From assembly GCF_004000925.1 (NCBI RefSeq), contig NZ_BIME01000017.1, forward strand, positions 1 to 64,000: 64,000 nt of DNA, in the 5' to 3' direction. The translations under genes were made by a program, and so were the position numbers. The DNA comes from Paenibacillus illinoisensis NBRC 15959. GTDB lineage: Bacteria > Bacillota > Bacilli > Paenibacillales > Paenibacillaceae. Below the pieces are notes generated by a model, which saw nothing but the letters and a program-made list of their open reading frames with translations, did no database searches and had not been told where the DNA came from. This document shows, piece by piece, positions 61,431 through 64,000 of this stretch. Every line of letters begins with the position of its first letter. Within the stretch, counting starts at the first letter, position 1.

Positions 61431-62450
61431 ATGCTGAAAATCGGTGGCATTGAAATGAAAAACCAGGTCGTACTTGCGCCGATGGCTGGCGTGTGTAATC
61501 CGGCTTTTCGCCTGATTGCAAAGGAATTCGGAACAGGGCTTGTATGTGCGGAAATGGTAAGTGGCAAAGCCATCGTGCATGGCAACAAGCGTACACGTGA
61601 GATGCTGTTTGTAGATGAGCGGGAGAAACCACTCAGCCTGCAGATTTTTGGTGGAGACCGTGAAGCGCTTGTAGAAGCAGCCAAGATTGTAGACAAAGAA
61701 ACCAACGCAGATATCATTGATATCAACATGGGATGCCCTGTGCCAAAAGTAACGAACTGTGATGCAGGAGCGCGCTGGTTGCTTGATCCGAACAAAATCT
61801 ATGATATGGTATCCGCTGTTGTGGACGCAGTCGAGAAGCCTGTGACCGTCAAGATGCGTATAGGCTGGGATAACGAGCACATTTTCGTCGTTGAAAATGC
61901 ACTCGCGGTAGAACGTGCTGGAGGTCAGGCGGTAAGTGTGCATGGCCGTACACGAGAGCAGCTCTATACAGGTACAGCTGACTGGTCCCATATCAAAAAT
62001 GTAAAAGAGGCAGTCTCCATTCCGGTGATCGGGAACGGTGATGTATCTTCTCCTGAAGATGCACGCCGCATGCTGGACGAAACGGGCTGTGATGGGGTCA
62101 TGATCGGCCGAGCTGCACTGGGTAATCCCTGGATGCTGTATCGTACTATTCAATACCTGAGTTCCGGCGAATTGCTTCCTGATCCGGGTGCAGAAGAGAA
62201 AATCCGTGTTGCCATTCTCCATATGGATCGTCTGATTGCTTTGAAGAATGAGGCCGTAGCGGTTAAGGAGATGCGTAAACATCTGGCTTGGTACCTGAAA
62301 GGATTGAAAGGTTCTGCACGCATCAAGGACGTTATTATGGAAGGAACCAAACGTGATCAGATGGTACAGATTTTGGAGAACTTTGTAGGCCAGATTCAAA
62401 ATGAAGAGCACGTTGATGCGGAATCAGCAGTAGCCGAAAATGCATCCTAA
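61431..62450 (+). CDS. dusB: tRNA-dihydrouridine synthase B
   Basis: A 339-residue FMN enzyme that reduces uridine to dihydrouridine in the tRNA D-loop. APMAGVCNPAFRLIAKEFG at the start, the catalytic Cys in NMGCPVPKV, and GNGDVSSPEDA for FMN phosphate. The loop after the Cys reads TNCDAGARWLL where many homologues have GGAGSALL-like sequence. GAAGGAGAG precedes ATG 61431. Confidence 0.94.
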   Translation: MLKIGGIEMKNQVVLAPMAGVCNPAFRLIAKEFGTGLVCAEMVSGKAIVHGNKRTREMLFVDEREKPLSLQIFGGDREALVEAAKIVDKETNADIIDINMGCPVPKVTNCDAGARWLLDPNKIYDMVSAVVDAVEKPVTVKMRIGWDNEHIFVVENALAVERAGGQAVSVHGRTREQLYTGTADWSHIKNVKEAVSIPVIGNGDVSSPEDARRMLDETGCDGVMIGRAALGNPWMLYRTIQYLSSGELLPDPGAEEKIRVAILHMDRLIALKNEAVAVKEMRKHLAWYLKGLKGSARIKDVIMEGTKRDQMVQILENFVGQIQNEEHVDAESAVAENAS

Positions 62451-62491
62451 TCCTGTCCTGTAAAACGTTTACAGATATAAGGGGTGTAACA

Positions 62492-62520
62492 TTGACTTTT
62501 CGAGACCGTTCCCCTATAAT
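62492..62520 (+). promoter_or_regulatory. Sigma-A promoter of greA
   Basis: TTGACT, 17 bp, TATAAT. It gives a leader of about 170 nt, in which I see no clear RNA element. Confidence 0.85.
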
Positions 62521-62694
62521 TTCACAGTATAAATTCGCCATGTGCGTTATAAGGCTAGTGCATCAGGAGGAACGTTCTGTTTCTCTGGAGAACTTCATAT
62601 AGTTTTGAAGATATATGCGGTCGGAGCTCTGTATTCAGCATTGGTTCCGTTCCCGTGCAATCAAATTATTCCCATGACAGGAGAATCGGTTGAG

Positions 62695-63174
62695 ATGAGC
62701 GATAAGGAAGTTATCCTTACACAAGAGGGACTCAAGAAGCTGGAAGAAGAACTGGAAACACTGAAATCGGTTAAGCGCCGCGAAGTGGCTGAACGGATCA
62801 AAGTAGCCATCGGGTATGGCGATATCAGTGAAAACTCTGAATACGAAGACGCGAAGAATGAGCAAGCCTTCATTGAAGGTCGTATCATCACTCTGGAGAA
62901 AATGCTCCGGAATGCGCGGATCATCAACAGCGATGAAATTGATACCGATGCGGTAAGCGTAGGTGCAACCGTAACTGTAGAAGATCTGGAATTCGGAGAT
63001 ATTACAGAGTACACAATTGTAGGTACCGCGGAATCCAATCCGCTTCAGAACAAAATATCGAACGAAAGCCCTGTTGGAAAAGCCATTTTGGGCAAGAAAA
63101 AAGGCACCGTTGTTGACGTAAGCGTACCAGCTGGCGTAATTCAATATAAAATTGTAGATATTAAGAAGCAATAG
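62695..63174 (+). CDS. greA: Transcription elongation factor GreA
   Basis: A 159-residue factor that makes backtracked RNA polymerase cut its transcript. An N-terminal coiled coil (about 5-75) has the tip GYGDISENSEYEDAKNEQ with the acidic residues; the C-terminal domain follows (VGKAILGKKKGTVVDVSVP). ATG 62695 has AGGAGAA 9 nt upstream and gives the family's usual length; in-frame starts at 62674 and 62542 are less likely. Confidence 0.96.
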   Translation: MSDKEVILTQEGLKKLEEELETLKSVKRREVAERIKVAIGYGDISENSEYEDAKNEQAFIEGRIITLEKMLRNARIINSDEIDTDAVSVGATVTVEDLEFGDITEYTIVGTAESNPLQNKISNESPVGKAILGKKKGTVVDVSVPAGVIQYKIVDIKKQ

Positions 63175-63210
63175 TTAGTATTGTAATGAAGCAGTCGGGC
63201 ACTGAGACAA

Positions 63211-63234
63211 AAGCTTCCTTAGGGAAGCTTTTTT
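63211..63234 (+). terminator. Terminator after greA
   Basis: AAGCTTCC / GGAAGCTT, 4-nt loop, T-run. Confidence 0.88.
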
Positions 63235-63298
63235 CAACATTTGAGGAAGAATACATCTGAGGATGTCTGCAATGTAAATAAGGAGATGAATATAGATC

Positions 63299-64000
63299 AT
63301 GACGGATGAAGTCTTGAATCAGGAAACCGAACTTAGCGAGCTTTTGCAAATTCGCCGCGACAAATTGGACGAGCTCCGCAAATTGGGAATCGACCCTTTT
63401 GGCCAAAAATACGTACGTACCGAAGAAGCCGGTTCTATTCTGAAGAAGTATGAAACACTGACCAAGGAAGAGCTGGAAGAGAAGCAGATCGTAGTCAGTA
63501 TTGCCGGACGGATTATGGCGAAGCGGGGAATGGGTAAGGCAAGCTTTGCGCATATTCAGGACCTGAGCGGCAGAATCCAGATCTATGTTCGTCAGGATAC
63601 GGTAGCTGAGGACAAGTTTGCGGCTTTCAGCCTGCTGGACCTCGGTGATATCGTTGGAGTTAGCGGTGTAGTCTTCAAGACCAAAACCGGTGAAACGTCA
63701 GTTAAAGTAAAAGATTTGGAAGTACTGTCCAAGTCGCTGTACCCGCTTCCGGATAAATATCATGGTCTCACCGATGTAGAGTTGCGTTATCGTCAGCGCT
63801 ATGTGGACCTGATCATGAATCCAGAAGTACAACAGACCTTTATTACACGTTCCAAAATCATTCAGTCGATGCGCCGCTACCTGGACTCCCTTGGCTATCT
63901 TGAAGTGGAAACTCCTACACTACACAGCATCGCTGGTGGTGCGGCTGCACGTCCGTTCATTACGCATCATAATGCGCTCGACATGGAGCTGTACATGCGT
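63299..64000 (+). CDS. lysS: Lysyl-tRNA synthetase, class II (5' part)
   Basis: The first 234 residues; the gene runs off the window. The N-terminal OB-fold anticodon domain (about 55-150, IVVSIAGRIMAKRGMGKASFAHI) is followed by the start of the class II core (motif 1 region TFITRSKIIQSMRRYLDSLGYLEVETPTL). AAGGAGATGA lies upstream of ATG 63299. No frameshift in the part seen. Confidence 0.97.
   Translation, partial: MTDEVLNQETELSELLQIRRDKLDELRKLGIDPFGQKYVRTEEAGSILKKYETLTKEELEEKQIVVSIAGRIMAKRGMGKASFAHIQDLSGRIQIYVRQDTVAEDKFAAFSLLDLGDIVGVSGVVFKTKTGETSVKVKDLEVLSKSLYPLPDKYHGLTDVELRYRQRYVDLIMNPEVQQTFITRSKIIQSMRRYLDSLGYLEVETPTLHSIAGGAAARPFITHHNALDMELYMR

Noticed and set aside
61350..62411. 353-codon minus-strand open frame
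   Set aside because: Mirror frame of dusB.
1..64000. Search for phage, transposon, CRISPR, toxin-antitoxin or defence islands
   Set aside because: No integrase, transposase, repeat-spacer array or defence-type gene was seen; genes follow the conserved housekeeping order throughout.

Overview
The window is a low-to-moderate GC, endospore-forming Firmicute, most like Paenibacillus. Almost every gene is on the + strand and follows the conserved origin-proximal order known from Bacillus subtilis, from csfB/gin through tmk, holB, yabA, abrB, veg, spoVG, glmU, prs, mfd, spoVT, hbs, divIC, spoIIE, tilS, ftsH, cysK and the pab/fol operon to lysS. The Paenibacillus-like call rests on this order plus an AbrB with a Cys-pair tail, an HD-domain gene where metS usually sits, and many TTG/GTG starts. 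It is inference, since no search could be run. I see no phage, insertion sequence, CRISPR array, rRNA or tRNA.

Layout. 1-2.5 kb: a lipoprotein, a DnaA-box cluster without genes, a lone minus-strand membrane protein, and the sigma-G inhibitor gin. 2.7-5.7 kb: an Orn/Lys/Arg-type decarboxylase and an lrgA-lrgB pair. 5.9-11.7 kb: replication and RNA genes (tmk, darA, yaaR, holB, ricT, yabA, a tRNA-type methyltransferase, rsmI). 12-14 kb: abrB divergent from an HD phosphohydrolase across a region rich in Spo0A boxes. 14-19.5 kb: tatD, a c-di-AMP (ydaO-type) riboswitch before the G5/3D wall protein, rnmV, rsmA, yabG. 19.6-26.9 kb: veg, ssp, ispE, purR, spoVG, glmU, prs, pth, fin. 27-36 kb: mfd, prsA, spoVT, a SpoVB-like flippase, yabN. 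36.5-44 kb: hbs, rqcP, yabP, yabQ, divIC, yabR, spoIIE, yabS, yabT. 44-54.7 kb: tilS, hpt, ftsH, nadA-nadB-nadC, coaX, hslO, a PpiC protein. 55-64 kb: cysK, pabB-pabA-pabC-folP-folB-folK-xre, dusB, greA, and the 5' part of lysS.

Two themes tie the genes together. One is sporulation control: Spo0A boxes at abrB and spoIIE (the latter with a 21-bp -35/-10 gap), a sigma-H-type promoter at spoVG, plausible sigma-F, -G, -E and -K sites at gin, ssp/spoVT, yabP and yabG, and the regulators Gin, Fin, SpoVT and SpoIIE. The other is DNA and envelope homeostasis: YabA and the DnaA boxes for initiation control, Mfd and a LexA-like box before HU for damage, and DarA plus the ydaO riboswitch for c-di-AMP.

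I found no clearly new multi-gene system. The points most worth checking are regulatory sites (DnaA-box palindrome, LexA-like box at hbs, Spo0A boxes before the HD gene), a 66-codon minus-strand gene between prs and pth, an antisense ORF in the cysK leader, the GC-rich inserts in the decarboxylase and SpoVB-like genes, and the RGG-like tail of YabR.
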